The notes: generated from the letters alone by a model not told the origin. A stretch of DNA of 34,970 nucleotides from Desulfovibrio sp. (GCA_031288535.1 JAITRF010000083.1:1-34970); one strand, 5' to 3'. Positions 17,250 through 26,508 are shown, counted from the first letter of the stretch. A program made the numbers and translations.

Positions 17250-18289
17250 TCCGGGATCTTTTGCGCCGACCGGAGCGCTATGCCTTTACGCAGGCCGTCC
17301 GTCTCCTGCGTCTGTGGGCCAACCCGCGAACCGCACGAGATCTGGATTTGTTCCTGCGCGACCGCCTGCGCTTCCGTCCCGCCCTTAGCCTGGGGTTCGC
17401 CGTCTCGGACGTCGCGGCGCTGGAGGTCGCCTTTCCCGATCAGGCGCATGCCGGCATCGCGGGGCCGGAGCATCAGCCTTTTGACAAGGCCCGCATCACG
17501 GCCACCTTTCTCGGCCTCTACGGCGCGTCCTCGCCCCTGCCGAAATTCTATACGGAACGCCTGCTGGACGAGTTGGCGGAAGACGGCTCCGTCATCCGCG
17601 ACTTTCTCGATATCTTCAACAGCCAGTTCTTCCTGTTGCATGCGCTCATCTCTTCGTACGCCCACCCCCTGCACAGGCGCGTGTCCGGCTACGACCCGAA
17701 AGCGGGAAGGATGCTCATGGCCCTGGCGAGCTACGGTGACGATTCGCTTTGCGACCGCCTGCCGGATGAACAGATTTTCCTGCGCTACGCCGGGTTGTTT
17801 TTCCAGAGGACCCGCACGGCATCGGGACTGCGCGCCATACTCGCCGATGCGAGCGGGTGCGCGCGAACGCGCATTGGCTGCAACGCGATTAGGCTGGCCC
17901 GTATCCCATTGCCGCAACGGTTTTGCCTCGGACGTTCCTCCTCGATGTTGGGAGAGGAAGCGACACTGGGCGATGCCGTGCCGTGTTACGAAGGAAAGAT
18001 TGTTATCGAATTCGATGCCCTGAACGAAAAAACATTGCGCGGCATGCTGCCCAAGTCGCGCATGGCCGGTATCCTGCACGCGCTGATTCGCAATTACTGC
18101 CGGCAACCGCTGGAATACGCCGTCATGGCGCGGCTTTTGCCGAATGAAGCCCACGCGGTCCGCCTTGGCGGCGACGAAGCGGGCCGCTTCGCCTCCCTGG
18201 GCTTCGACGCCTGGATCGGCTTCGGCGGCACAGACCTGTCCGCGCCGCTGCCGGCGGTCAACGCCGATTTCCCCGCCGGGTTCGCATGA
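17213..18289 (+). CDS. tssG: T6SS baseplate protein TssG
   Basis: The proposed start is GTG at 17213, inside the tssF 3' end, with AGAAGG seven bases upstream. It gives 358 residues, normal for TssG/VasB. The N-terminal RRPERYAFTQAVRLLRLW and the later IGCNAIRLARIPLPQRFCLG and RMAGILHALIRNYC segments are typical. A longer frame from 17108 reads through tssF and is not expected to be used. TssG joins TssF in the wedge. A 75-base gap with a hairpin separates it from vgrG. Confidence 0.9.
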   Translation: MAQTPALPIPPVIRDLLRRPERYAFTQAVRLLRLWANPRTARDLDLFLRDRLRFRPALSLGFAVSDVAALEVAFPDQAHAGIAGPEHQPFDKARITATFLGLYGASSPLPKFYTERLLDELAEDGSVIRDFLDIFNSQFFLLHALISSYAHPLHRRVSGYDPKAGRMLMALASYGDDSLCDRLPDEQIFLRYAGLFFQRTRTASGLRAILADASGCARTRIGCNAIRLARIPLPQRFCLGRSSSMLGEEATLGDAVPCYEGKIVIEFDALNEKTLRGMLPKSRMAGILHALIRNYCRQPLEYAVMARLLPNEAHAVRLGGDEAGRFASLGFDAWIGFGGTDLSAPLPAVNADFPAGFA

Positions 18290-18299
18290 CTGCCCCGAT

Positions 18300-18320
18300 C
18301 GGCGCAACGACATTGCGCCG
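18300..18320 (+). terminator. hairpin with short T-run between tssG and vgrG
   Basis: A perfect 8-bp stem pairs CGGCGCAA (18300-18307) with TTGCGCCG (18313-18320) around a 5-nt loop, followed by GTTGCTTTTATC. It begins ten bases after the tssG stop. The T-run is interrupted, so it may be a weak terminator or attenuator between the baseplate genes and the spike module. A possible promoter (TTGCGC, 17 bases, TATAAA at 18336-18341) overlaps its right arm. Confidence 0.45.
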
Positions 18321-18364
18321 GTTGCTTTTATCGTCTATAAAGATCGCCTACCGGAGAATTTCCC

Positions 18365-20023
18365 ATGCCTGTCACCTGGCAGTTCTCTTCCGCTCCAATG
18401 TCTTCGCCCGACTGCCGCGTGCTCGCATTCAACGGCGAGGACAGCGTCCTGCGCGGTTACGCCTTCGACTTGCTTCTGCTGGCGTCGAACGTCAGGGCCG
18501 ACGACGCGCAGGGGATTCTCGAAAACCTGATCCGGGCGCCTCTGCTTACGCTGACCGGCGCACGCTCCCCGGGCGAAACCTTTTCCCGTCACGGCATGGC
18601 CGCCTCGGCATCGTATCTTTTCAGCGAAGGGGACAGCTCCATGTTCCGGGTGACATTGCGGCCCCGCTCTTACCGGTTGTGGCTGAACGCCCACTCCCGC
18701 ATCTTCCTGCACATGTCCCTGCCGCAGATTCTGACCAAAGTTCTGAAAGAGGAAGGCTTGGGCGACGATTTCGAGGTCGGCCTGCGGGCGAGCTACGCAA
18801 GCCGCCCGTATACCTGCCAGTACAACGAGAGTTCCGCCAATTTCCTGTTGCGCCACCTTGAACGCGTCGGAGGGTACGCCTTCGTTCGTCAGGCGGCGGA
18901 CGGAGACCTGCTGGTCCTTGCCGACGGGGCCGCAACGCCGGAAAAGCTCCCGGTGCGCGACAACCTGGATTGGAGCGAGAGCCACGCAGACGAAACCGTT
19001 TTTGCCCTGGTCCGCACGTTGACCGCTGTCCCGTCAAAAATCACCCTCAGGGACTACAGCACGGAACAGCCGGGCATGACGGCCAGGTCGGCGCGCAATT
19101 CGGAACGGCTCCACGGAGGAGGCGAGCTAAATATCTACGCCGGGTGCAACATTTACGGGGAAGTTGACGCCGTCAACAAGGATTTCATCGTGGAAGAGGC
19201 CAACGCCTCCGCCGACGGTCTGGCCGCGATCAAAGCGCGCGCCCTTGCCGCCAGGGCCAGCCGCGCGGAGGGCGAAAGCTCCGTCCCCTGGCTCCAGGCC
19301 GGTTATTCGATCACGCTGGACGGAAAATCCTTCCAGCTTATTTCTGTGCGGCACGCCTGCAACCTGGCCGGGGACGCAAAGGAAGAACAGGCCGTGCGGC
19401 GGGCGCGGCAGGCCGGGTTCGTTCCCGGCACGGCCCAGGGATACCGCAACGCGTTTGCCTGTCACCCCCTTGCTCTCGGCCCGTACGCGCCGGAATGCGA
19501 AACGCCGCGCCCGTCCGTGCAGGGCCTCGTGCACGCCCGGGTGGACGCCTCCGGCGACGGCAAATACGCCGAGTTGGACAAAGAAGGCCGCTACAAGGTC
19601 ATGTTTTTCTTTCCGGAAAAAATCATTCACACGGACGCTGACGATCCGGCCGAAGGCAACCGCTCCATCCCCCTGCGCATGGCCCAACCCCATGCCGGAG
19701 CGTCGTCCGGCATCCATTTCCCCCTGCTCAAAGGCGTGGAAACGCTGGTGGCCTTTACGGACGGCGACCCGGACCGGCCGGTGATCCTGAGCGCCATGCC
19801 CAACCCCGAGCATCCCAGCGTGGTGGTGGACGAGAACGAGCAGACCAACATGATCAAGACCCCGGGCGGGCACAAAATCAACCTTTCGGATGCGAAAGGG
19901 GCGGAAAAAATGAGCATGGAAACACCCGGCGGACATAAAATCATCATGGACGACACCGGAGGCAAACGGGAACTGCGCCTGCAATCGACAGGCGGGGCAT
20001 ATATCCGCCTGCATGAAAAATAA
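18365..20023 (+). CDS. vgrG: T6SS spike protein VgrG (TssI)
   Basis: The product is 552 residues with no C-terminal effector extension. The N-terminal two-thirds is the gp27-like ring, with YTCQYNESSANFLLRHLERVG as a family hallmark. It is followed by the gp5 OB-fold region near residues 365-470 (LVHARVDASGDGKYAELD) and a short beta-helix in which TPGGHKI occurs twice, spaced ~22 residues. The protein stops soon after the helix. The spike is therefore blunt, and a separate tip such as the DUF4150 protein is needed. GGAG eight bases before the ATG supports the start. It opens the cargo module. Confidence 0.94.
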   Translation: MPVTWQFSSAPMSSPDCRVLAFNGEDSVLRGYAFDLLLLASNVRADDAQGILENLIRAPLLTLTGARSPGETFSRHGMAASASYLFSEGDSSMFRVTLRPRSYRLWLNAHSRIFLHMSLPQILTKVLKEEGLGDDFEVGLRASYASRPYTCQYNESSANFLLRHLERVGGYAFVRQAADGDLLVLADGAATPEKLPVRDNLDWSESHADETVFALVRTLTAVPSKITLRDYSTEQPGMTARSARNSERLHGGGELNIYAGCNIYGEVDAVNKDFIVEEANASADGLAAIKARALAARASRAEGESSVPWLQAGYSITLDGKSFQLISVRHACNLAGDAKEEQAVRRARQAGFVPGTAQGYRNAFACHPLALGPYAPECETPRPSVQGLVHARVDASGDGKYAELDKEGRYKVMFFFPEKIIHTDADDPAEGNRSIPLRMAQPHAGASSGIHFPLLKGVETLVAFTDGDPDRPVILSAMPNPEHPSVVVDENEQTNMIKTPGGHKINLSDAKGAEKMSMETPGGHKIIMDDTGGKRELRLQSTGGAYIRLHEK

Positions 20024-20055
20024 CGCGAACCTGTAAGGCGATACGAGGAACGGGC

Positions 20056-20706
20056 ATGAGCGAACTCGATAAAGAACCGGATGAACCAGGTCACAAGGAC
20101 GATGAAGCCAACGACTCTTCCTTTGAATTTGAACTGCTGGCTCAAGCCAAGGCGGAAGTCATTCTAGGCGCTGCCGCTGAAATTGTCGGCGGCGAAGAGT
20201 TCAATCTGAATATGGGCTTCACGCAGTTTTTACATCTTGTCCACTTGCTGGACTTTACCTTGGGAGAAGCCACGGAAGGCTATCTGGGACACCAGACGGA
20301 ATTAGGGACAGCCCGGACGAAAGCCCACGCCGAAGAGACGAAGCTGGCGGGAATGACTCAGAACATCCGGGCGAATCTCACCGAGATTAACGCAATTCAT
20401 GACCTCGTTCTAGGGCAGGAGACCGAAATCATCGGCGTCACCGAACGCGTGCTGGCTGCGGAGAATGACTTGGCGGTCAGCCGACAGCATGTCCAGGCCC
20501 TCGAAACGCGGTGTTCGGCGGAAAAGATACAAACCATTGCAAACAATACGACAGCACTGGCCAACGCCATCCGGTATGTGGGCGCCGCGGTGACCACAGT
20601 CGGCGTGAGCACTCAAACACTGGGCGCAAAAACGGTCATGGCAGGTGTAAATACGAGCATCGAGAACATGAGCACCCATCTGTCAAGCCTGATAACCATT
20701 GTCTGA
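20056..20706 (+). CDS. VgrG-linked protein of unknown function, coiled-coil
   Basis: I do not recognise this 216-residue protein. The first ~22 residues are acidic and probably disordered. A hydrophobic helical block follows (MGFTQFLHLVHLLDFTLGEA). A long heptad-like helix runs over ~residues 75-165. The C-terminal ~50 residues are small-residue and threonine/valine-rich (YVGAAVTTVGVSTQTLGAKT), a composition that could fold as a membrane-active or trimerising segment. No signal peptide is seen. GAGGAA five bases upstream supports the ATG. It sits between vgrG and the DUF2169 gene, the position of VgrG cargo or adaptor proteins. Its base composition is visibly less GC-rich than its neighbours, hinting at separate acquisition. 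Candidate roles are effector, spike accessory or chaperone; none is proven. Confidence 0.7.
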   Translation: MSELDKEPDEPGHKDDEANDSSFEFELLAQAKAEVILGAAAEIVGGEEFNLNMGFTQFLHLVHLLDFTLGEATEGYLGHQTELGTARTKAHAEETKLAGMTQNIRANLTEINAIHDLVLGQETEIIGVTERVLAAENDLAVSRQHVQALETRCSAEKIQTIANNTTALANAIRYVGAAVTTVGVSTQTLGAKTVMAGVNTSIENMSTHLSSLITIV

Positions 20707-20711
20707 GGCCC

Positions 20712-23700
20712 ATGAAAGTCCACAAGGATCACCAGCACTGCGTCACGCTCCATCCTTTTTCCTGGAGGGGGAAGCGCCGGCTTATGGTCTGCGTTGGCTT
20801 ATACGCGGCTCTGGACCCGGAAGGCGGAACCGCCGCACCGCGCACGGAGCAGGAGTTCTGGAAGGAGACCCCGGAGGTCTTTGCGGCCCTCGGGCAGGCG
20901 CCCATTCCGGACATGTGCCTGCCAAAGCCGGGCGCGGAAGTTCTGGTGGCCGGGTTCTGCCGCGCGCCGGGGAACGCCGCCTTCTCTGCTCTGGAAGTGT
21001 CTTTCCGGGTAGGCCCGATCACCCGTCGCATTGCGGTTTTCGGCGACCGGGAACGCCTGCCCGGCGGCGGATGCACGGATCCGGTCCCATTTAAAGCCAT
21101 GCCGCTCGTATGGGAACGCGCCTTCGGCGGCCCGGAGTTTCCGGAAAACCCGGAGGGCAGGGGACTGGACCGGGAAAACAGGCCATCGAGATTCCTTCCC
21201 AACCTTGAAGACCCGGCCCATCTGCTGCTGTCCGGCGACGACCGGCCCGCCCCCGCCTGCCCTTTTCCGATCGGCATCGACAACCCGAAGCGTCGCTCCT
21301 TGTCCGGCACCTACGACCAGAGTTGGCTCGACACCCGCTGGCCCGCCTATCCGGACGACTGCGATCCGGAATTTTTCCACAGCGCCCAACCTGCCCAGCG
21401 CCTGCGTCCGGGGATGGGCGCAACGTCCTTTTTCCGGGGCGACGAGGAAATTGAAATCACCGGCATGCATCACAAGCATCCGCATATTCGCTCACGCCTG
21501 CCTGCGGCCCGCATCCGGACTTTCGTCAAGACCACGGAGAAGTTCGTTCCCTTCGCGCCGCCGGCGCCGGAAGAAAAGGACTGCCCCGGACAGCGCCTGC
21601 CTTACGCCAAGGACCTCGACGAACCGGGACTGTTCCGGGAAGTGGGACTACGTTGCGACACGGTCTGGCTGCTGCCCGATCTTATGGGGGCCTTCATCCT
21701 GCACCGGGGGTTGCTTTCGGTTGAGGACGACGAGATGGACGACGTGCTCCGCGTCCTGGTGGTCACGGAAAAACCGTCCGATGCCCCGCAAACTCTGGAA
21801 TATTACCGAGAAGAACTCAAAAAGCGCGCCCAGCCCGCCGTGGAAATCGATCTTGCGCCCTTTGCCGCGGCCCGGGACAAGGTCGCAAAGGCCGTCAAGC
21901 TGGCTCGGGACATACCGAAAATCCTGGCCAAGGCGAAAAAAGACACTCTCGGGCAAAGCCCGCTCATGCCCCTGAGCTTGGGAGACATGGCCCACTCGGC
22001 CGGAAAGACCATCGCCACAGGCCGCGCCGTTCTGGATCAGCTGGAAAAACAGGCGCTCGCCCAGCGGGAACAGTTCAGCAATCTCATGAGCTTCGATCTT
22101 TCCGTCTTTCCCCGGATGCGGGCCACGTTGGACGCCCAGGAACGGAATCTGCAACGCACCGTCCAAAAAGCCGAGGCCGAAATACGCCGGATGGACAGGC
22201 GGATCAAGAAGGGGGCAGCTTCTATAAAGGCCAAGGCCGATGCGGCGCTCCAAGTTCCGCCGGACGCGGACCCGCGGGAAACCGCCTGCAAGGAGGCCCT
22301 TGCCGGAAAACTTCGAGCGGCGTTGGACAAGCTGGACGATCTCACGCCCGAAGGGGCGCTCTGCAAACCGCAACCCCTCAATCCCTGGCACGACAGGGGC
22401 TTCCCCCTGGTCGTCGCCGCCCGCCGATCTCTTCGCCGAAACGACAACCTGCTGTCCAGTCTGGCAGGTACGGGTCTTGAGCCCGGAACAATTGAAAACG
22501 CATGGATCGGGCACGCCACGGACGCTTTGACGGACGAACCGGCGAATTGGGGGCTGCCGCCGGATCCGTCCAAACCGGAATTCGTTCTGCCCGGCGGATT
22601 GTATCTGCCCCGTTTCGACGGCAGGGCGCTCACAGGCCTGCGCGTGTATCCGACACCAAACCCGGAGCGCAACGAGATGCGCGGCTTGGGCGCGGATTCG
22701 GCCGCCATAGTCCTCGTTCCGGGATCGGACAAAAAACCGCTCTCCCTGTCGGCCGCGCATCCGGGCGGCGCCGTGATCGCGGTTCCGGAGGATCTCTCCG
22801 CCTTGTTCGCGGAGCAGGAATGCGGAGACTTCTGCCATATCGTCTCAGCTTCCGATCCTGGAACCCTGGCCGCCGTGGACGACCTGCCCCCTTTGCTGCC
22901 GGAGGTTCCGAGCGAGGAAGGCGGGCTTCCCTTGGTAGTGATCCTGCCGCCCCTTGCCGAAGGCAAAACATTTTTCGCGCCGTGGCTGAAAGCCTTTCCC
23001 TCCGCCATTCCCCTGTACCTGCCCGAAGGCTGCCCGCACGTCCTGGCTTTGGCCGGACAGGGGCACAGGCTGCGCCGGCTGGTCCTGGATATTCTGCCGC
23101 TGGAACTGGCCGCCGTCCACGATTTCGATTTCCCGCTTCCGCCAAAAAACAGGCCGCCCGCGCCCTTCACCCTGAATCTGCCCCTGCCGACCAAAGAGGA
23201 GATGCAAGGGCAAATTGAGGACCTGATCAAAGACATCCGCGCGCATTTTCCCGATCCGCAGCAACTGCTCGCGGAGCGTCTGGCCAAGGCCCAAGCGGAC
23301 ATTCTCCCTAAAATGGAAAAAATGAACATGCCCCCGGAAATGCTGGCCAAGGTCAGAGCCGCCTTTGCGCAACCGATTCCGCCGCCGGGCAAATCGCCCA
23401 CAGTCGCTGAAATTACGCACAGGATCAAGGCCGGCCTCGCAGGCATGAAAACGCGCATCCCTTCCGGCGTCCCGCCGGAGATGAAGGAAAAAATTCTCGC
23501 CGCTCTGGACAGGGCCGAGAAAAAGACCGGCATCCTGGGGGAAAAACTGACTTCGGTCGAGGCTCTCGGCGCGGAAGGCCTGTCCAAGCTCGCGGCCTTG
23601 AAAAAGGGGGAACTGCCGGAGGACATCAAGGCGGCCTTCGCCGAAAAAGGCATGGACCCCAATGCCCTGAAGCCGCTCTCCCGCGATGAGGTCGGAACCA

Positions 23701-24692
23701 TCCTGGCCGGAGACGGAAACCTGGAGCGCCGCAATTTGCAGGGGCTTGACCTTTCCGGTCTTGACTTTTCCGGCGCGAACCTGGCCCACGCCTTGTGCGG
23801 GAAAACAAATTTCCAAAACTGCCGCATGGACGGCGCGGATTTTGCCTTCACCCTCGCCGGCGAAGCCGACTTCACCGGAACGTCGTTCCGCAAAGCCAAG
23901 TTCAAACAGACCGTTCTGCAGAAGGCGATTTTGCGCAATAGCGATTTTACGGCCGCCTGCCTGGAACTGACGACTCTGGGCGAATGCGACTGCTCAGAAG
24001 CGGTTTTCGACCGGGCGGATATTAAGTTGTGCAACTTCGCCAAGACCTCGCTGGAGGGGGCGCGTTTTACCGAAACACTGCTCTCGCTGTGCGCTTTCGC
24101 CGAAGTGAAGGCACACGGCGCGGATTTCGGAAAAGTCCGCGGGTTCAAGTGCCTGTTCCAGAAAGCGGATTTCGCCGGCGCTTCTTTCCGGGAAGCCGCG
24201 CTGCACGAATGCCTGTTCCAGGGGACGTCGGCGGCGGGAATCTCCCTGGCCGGAGCGGACTTGCGCAAATTCTACACCGATGCGGACACGGACCTCTCCG
24301 GAGCGGACTTTTCCGGCGCGGATATGCGGGAGGCTTCCCTGCGCATGAGCCGGTTCCGGGGCGCTGATTTTTACAAGGCCAACCTGGAAAACGCGCTCAT
24401 AGTGCAGTGCGACCTTTCGCGCGCCCGGCTTGACGGGCTGCCGGCCTCAGGCTGCCGCTTCATCAAGTGCGACCTTTCCGGAGCCGACCTTTCGGGAACC
24501 CAGCTTGTGAACGGCGCTCTGCGCAAATGCCGTCTGATCGCGGCCGATCTCGCCGGAGCGAACCTGTACGCCGCGAACCTGCGCGGCCTGATCGTCAACC
24601 GGGACACGGACGTCAAGGGGACGAACCTGAAACGGACGATGCTGGCGGGCAAAGAGGAGGCACTGCGGGATGCCGCGCGCCGAAATTCTTGA
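20712..24692 (+). CDS. DUF2169 protein fused to a C-terminal pentapeptide-repeat domain
   Basis: The product is 1326 residues from the ATG at 20712; the frame is open further upstream but that part overlaps the preceding gene. The DUF2169 domain occupies roughly residues 20-330 (FSWRGKRRLMVCVGLYAALD, then PLVWERAFGGPEFPENPEGRG). A long, largely helical and charged middle region follows (~400-1000). About 300 residues of pentapeptide repeats (LSGADFSGADM type, ~1005-1310) form a quadrilateral beta-helix. DUF2169 proteins occur beside VgrG and PAAR-like genes, and in Agrobacterium one is needed for delivery of the Tde2 effector, so an adaptor or loader role is likely. The repeat part may mediate binding, or be delivered itself. 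Confidence 0.85.
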   Translation: MKVHKDHQHCVTLHPFSWRGKRRLMVCVGLYAALDPEGGTAAPRTEQEFWKETPEVFAALGQAPIPDMCLPKPGAEVLVAGFCRAPGNAAFSALEVSFRVGPITRRIAVFGDRERLPGGGCTDPVPFKAMPLVWERAFGGPEFPENPEGRGLDRENRPSRFLPNLEDPAHLLLSGDDRPAPACPFPIGIDNPKRRSLSGTYDQSWLDTRWPAYPDDCDPEFFHSAQPAQRLRPGMGATSFFRGDEEIEITGMHHKHPHIRSRLPAARIRTFVKTTEKFVPFAPPAPEEKDCPGQRLPYAKDLDEPGLFREVGLRCDTVWLLPDLMGAFILHRGLLSVEDDEMDDVLRVLVVTEKPSDAPQTLEYYREELKKRAQPAVEIDLAPFAAARDKVAKAVKLARDIPKILAKAKKDTLGQSPLMPLSLGDMAHSAGKTIATGRAVLDQLEKQALAQREQFSNLMSFDLSVFPRMRATLDAQERNLQRTVQKAEAEIRRMDRRIKKGAASIKAKADAALQVPPDADPRETACKEALAGKLRAALDKLDDLTPEGALCKPQPLNPWHDRGFPLVVAARRSLRRNDNLLSSLAGTGLEPGTIENAWIGHATDALTDEPANWGLPPDPSKPEFVLPGGLYLPRFDGRALTGLRVYPTPNPERNEMRGLGADSAAIVLVPGSDKKPLSLSAAHPGGAVIAVPEDLSALFAEQECGDFCHIVSASDPGTLAAVDDLPPLLPEVPSEEGGLPLVVILPPLAEGKTFFAPWLKAFPSAIPLYLPEGCPHVLALAGQGHRLRRLVLDILPLELAAVHDFDFPLPPKNRPPAPFTLNLPLPTKEEMQGQIEDLIKDIRAHFPDPQQLLAERLAKAQADILPKMEKMNMPPEMLAKVRAAFAQPIPPPGKSPTVAEITHRIKAGLAGMKTRIPSGVPPEMKEKILAALDRAEKKTGILGEKLTSVEALGAEGLSKLAALKKGELPEDIKAAFAEKGMDPNALKPLSRDEVGTILAGDGNLERRNLQGLDLSGLDFSGANLAHALCGKTNFQNCRMDGADFAFTLAGEADFTGTSFRKAKFKQTVLQKAILRNSDFTAACLELTTLGECDCSEAVFDRADIKLCNFAKTSLEGARFTETLLSLCAFAEVKAHGADFGKVRGFKCLFQKADFAGASFREAALHECLFQGTSAAGISLAGADLRKFYTDADTDLSGADFSGADMREASLRMSRFRGADFYKANLENALIVQCDLSRARLDGLPASGCRFIKCDLSGADLSGTQLVNGALRKCRLIAADLAGANLYAANLRGLIVNRDTDVKGTNLKRTMLAGKEEALRDAARRNS

Positions 24693-25761
24693 CCAGATCG
24701 CCCGGAGAGAAACCGTAGCGGGGCGGAACCTTTCCGGCATCGACCTCTCGGGGGCGGACCTTTCCGGCGGCCGCTTCGAAAAGGTGGATTTCACGGACGC
24801 GGATTTTTCCGGCTCTGCCGTCAACCGCACGGGCTTCGCGGACTGCAGCTTCGCCGGGGCGCGCTTTCGCGGCTGCAACCTGGAAAAATGCAACTGGACG
24901 GACATGCACATGCCAGGCGCGGACTTTTCCGGCGCGCGCCTGTTCATGATGCTCCTCGGAAAAACCGACGCGTCGGGCGCGGACTTCTCCGGCGCGCACA
25001 TCCACATGTGTACGCTTCAAAAAACGAATCTGGTCAAAGCCTCCTTCCGCAAAGCCCGAATCGAACAGAACGCGCTGCAAGAGGCGAACTGCCGGGGCGC
25101 GGATTTTTCCGGCTCGACCATGATCCGCCTTGCCTTTTCGGAAAGCGACATGCGTTCCCTCATTCTTGACGGGGCGGCCCTCGCTAAGGTACTGTTCAGG
25201 GGTTGCGACTTCTCGGGGTATGCCTTTGCCGGCCTGCGCATGGAAAACGTGCAGTTTGACCGGGCTTTGCTTGACGGCGCCGATTTTTCCGGCTGCGGGC
25301 TTCCCATGTGCAACTTCAGCGAAGCATCCATGCGGGGAGCGGATCTGCGCGGTACGCAAATTGAAAGCGCCCTGTTCCTCGGGGCCGACCTGGAAGCGGC
25401 CCGCCTGTCCGATGGAAATTTCCGCCGATCCGCCTTCTCGGAGAGCAATCTCGCGGACGCGGACTGTGTAAGGGGGGATTTCGAACTCTGTCTGTTCCGG
25501 AAAGCCCGGCTGCGTGGTGCGGACTTTCGCGGCGCGAACCTCAAAAACGCGGATTTTTCATACGCCGACCTGTCCGAAGGAAATTTTACCGATACCAGCC
25601 TGTACATGGCCCAGTTCCACAGGGCCGTAGAAGAAGGCGCGCGTTACGGCGGCAGCAAAAATACCCTTTTGCAGTCACCGGACCCGGACCGGGCCGCGGC
25701 GGAGGTTTTCCAGCCCCGCGCAAAACCGCGTTCCGGTTATACTGCCTGGACGCAGTTTTGA
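24670..25761 (+). CDS. pentapeptide-repeat protein
   Basis: Of 363 residues, about 300 (from ~residue 18) are pentapeptide repeats with the pattern A(D/N)(L/F)SG, as in LSGIDLSGADLSGGRF. The rest is a short helical N-terminal cap (AEILDQIARRETVAG) and a ~40-residue non-repeat tail. The gene starts 23 bases before the end of the DUF2169 fusion gene, with AGGAGG nine bases upstream, so the two are translationally coupled. Its repeats resemble the C-terminal part of that protein, which suggests duplication and splitting. Pentapeptide helices usually serve in protein binding or DNA mimicry; enzymatic activity is not expected. It may stack on, or cap, its larger partner. Confidence 0.88.
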   Translation: MPRAEILDQIARRETVAGRNLSGIDLSGADLSGGRFEKVDFTDADFSGSAVNRTGFADCSFAGARFRGCNLEKCNWTDMHMPGADFSGARLFMMLLGKTDASGADFSGAHIHMCTLQKTNLVKASFRKARIEQNALQEANCRGADFSGSTMIRLAFSESDMRSLILDGAALAKVLFRGCDFSGYAFAGLRMENVQFDRALLDGADFSGCGLPMCNFSEASMRGADLRGTQIESALFLGADLEAARLSDGNFRRSAFSESNLADADCVRGDFELCLFRKARLRGADFRGANLKNADFSYADLSEGNFTDTSLYMAQFHRAVEEGARYGGSKNTLLQSPDPDRAAAEVFQPRAKPRSGYTAWTQF

Positions 25762-25789
25762 TTTGAAATTCGAATGATAAGGAAGCGCC

Positions 25790-26437
25790 ATGGCCCAACC
25801 GGCATTTCTTTTCGAAGAGCTTCAGGCCCGGCTTTTTACCGGCACGGTAATCAGCGCCGGGGACAACCTGTTCCGAATTCACGTGGGCAACGTCCTGCAT
25901 GAGGCGACCCTCGCGGCGAGCTGCCTTCTGGAACCCCGGGAAAACGACGTCGTTTTGCTGGCCGCCCTGGAAAACGACGCGGACGTGATACTGTCCGTTC
26001 TGTTCCGTGATGAAACGGCGACGGCCCGGCTGCTTCTCCCCCAAGACAGCGCCGTTGAGTGCCCGGGGAAACTCACGGTCCGTGGCGCGTCTTCCCTTGA
26101 CCTGCAAAGCGGCAAGACCCTGCGCCTCGAATCGGAAGACCTGAACGTCTCCGCCATGAACGCCGCGGCGACCGTCGCGAAAGTCAACACCATTTTCGAC
26201 ACGGCGGAACTCTGCTGCCGGGCTCTGACGACGTTTGGGCAGACGGCGCTTTCCGCGTTTCGCAGCTTTACCCAATGCCTTGGCGAATCGCGGAGAATGG
26301 TGGAAGGCGTCGACGAAACGCGCTGCGCCAGTTCCACCCTGGTCGCCGATGAAACCGCGACCGTGATGAGCAGGAACACTCTGGCGCTGGCGGAAGAAAC
26401 CGCCCGCACGGACGCGAGGCTGATCCAACTCGGATAG
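25790..26437 (+). CDS. DUF3540 T6SS accessory protein
   Basis: The product is 215 residues and is assigned to DUF3540 by its sequence style and its neighbours. The N-terminal ~80 residues form an OB-like barrel similar to the gp5 region of VgrG (LFTGTVISAGDNLFRIHVGN, NDVVLLAALENDADVILSVLF). Short beta-strand repeats follow (KLTVRGASSLDLQSGKTLRL), then a ~100-residue helical tail. A small spike-like trimer is a plausible structure. Its position between the pentapeptide genes and the DUF4150 gene fits a spike or tip accessory. AAGGAAG before the ATG supports the start. The biochemical role is unknown. Confidence 0.75.
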   Translation: MAQPAFLFEELQARLFTGTVISAGDNLFRIHVGNVLHEATLAASCLLEPRENDVVLLAALENDADVILSVLFRDETATARLLLPQDSAVECPGKLTVRGASSLDLQSGKTLRLESEDLNVSAMNAAATVAKVNTIFDTAELCCRALTTFGQTALSAFRSFTQCLGESRRMVEGVDETRCASSTLVADETATVMSRNTLALAEETARTDARLIQLG

Positions 26438-26508
26438 CGTAAATGTGAACCGGTCGCCGCTTGTCCGCAAGCACAGCGGCATAAAAGCGCAGGGAAAAGG
26501 TGTTGCCA

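Noticed and set aside
18365-20023. Evolved VgrG with a fused effector
   Set aside because: The protein ends shortly after the beta-helix; no extra domain is present.
20511-20711. Longer N-terminus for the DUF2169 protein
   Set aside because: The upstream part overlaps the preceding gene in another frame and its translation is unlike DUF2169 starts; the ATG at 20712 begins just before the conserved domain.
22037-24268. 743-codon minus-strand open frame
   Set aside because: It is the complement of the DUF2169-pentapeptide gene; its serine/arginine-rich translation has no family features.
23720-25640. Short-period DNA repetitiveness that might suggest a CRISPR or tandem repeat array
   Set aside because: The periodicity is 15 bases in coding frame and comes from pentapeptide repeats; there are no identical repeats with unique spacers.
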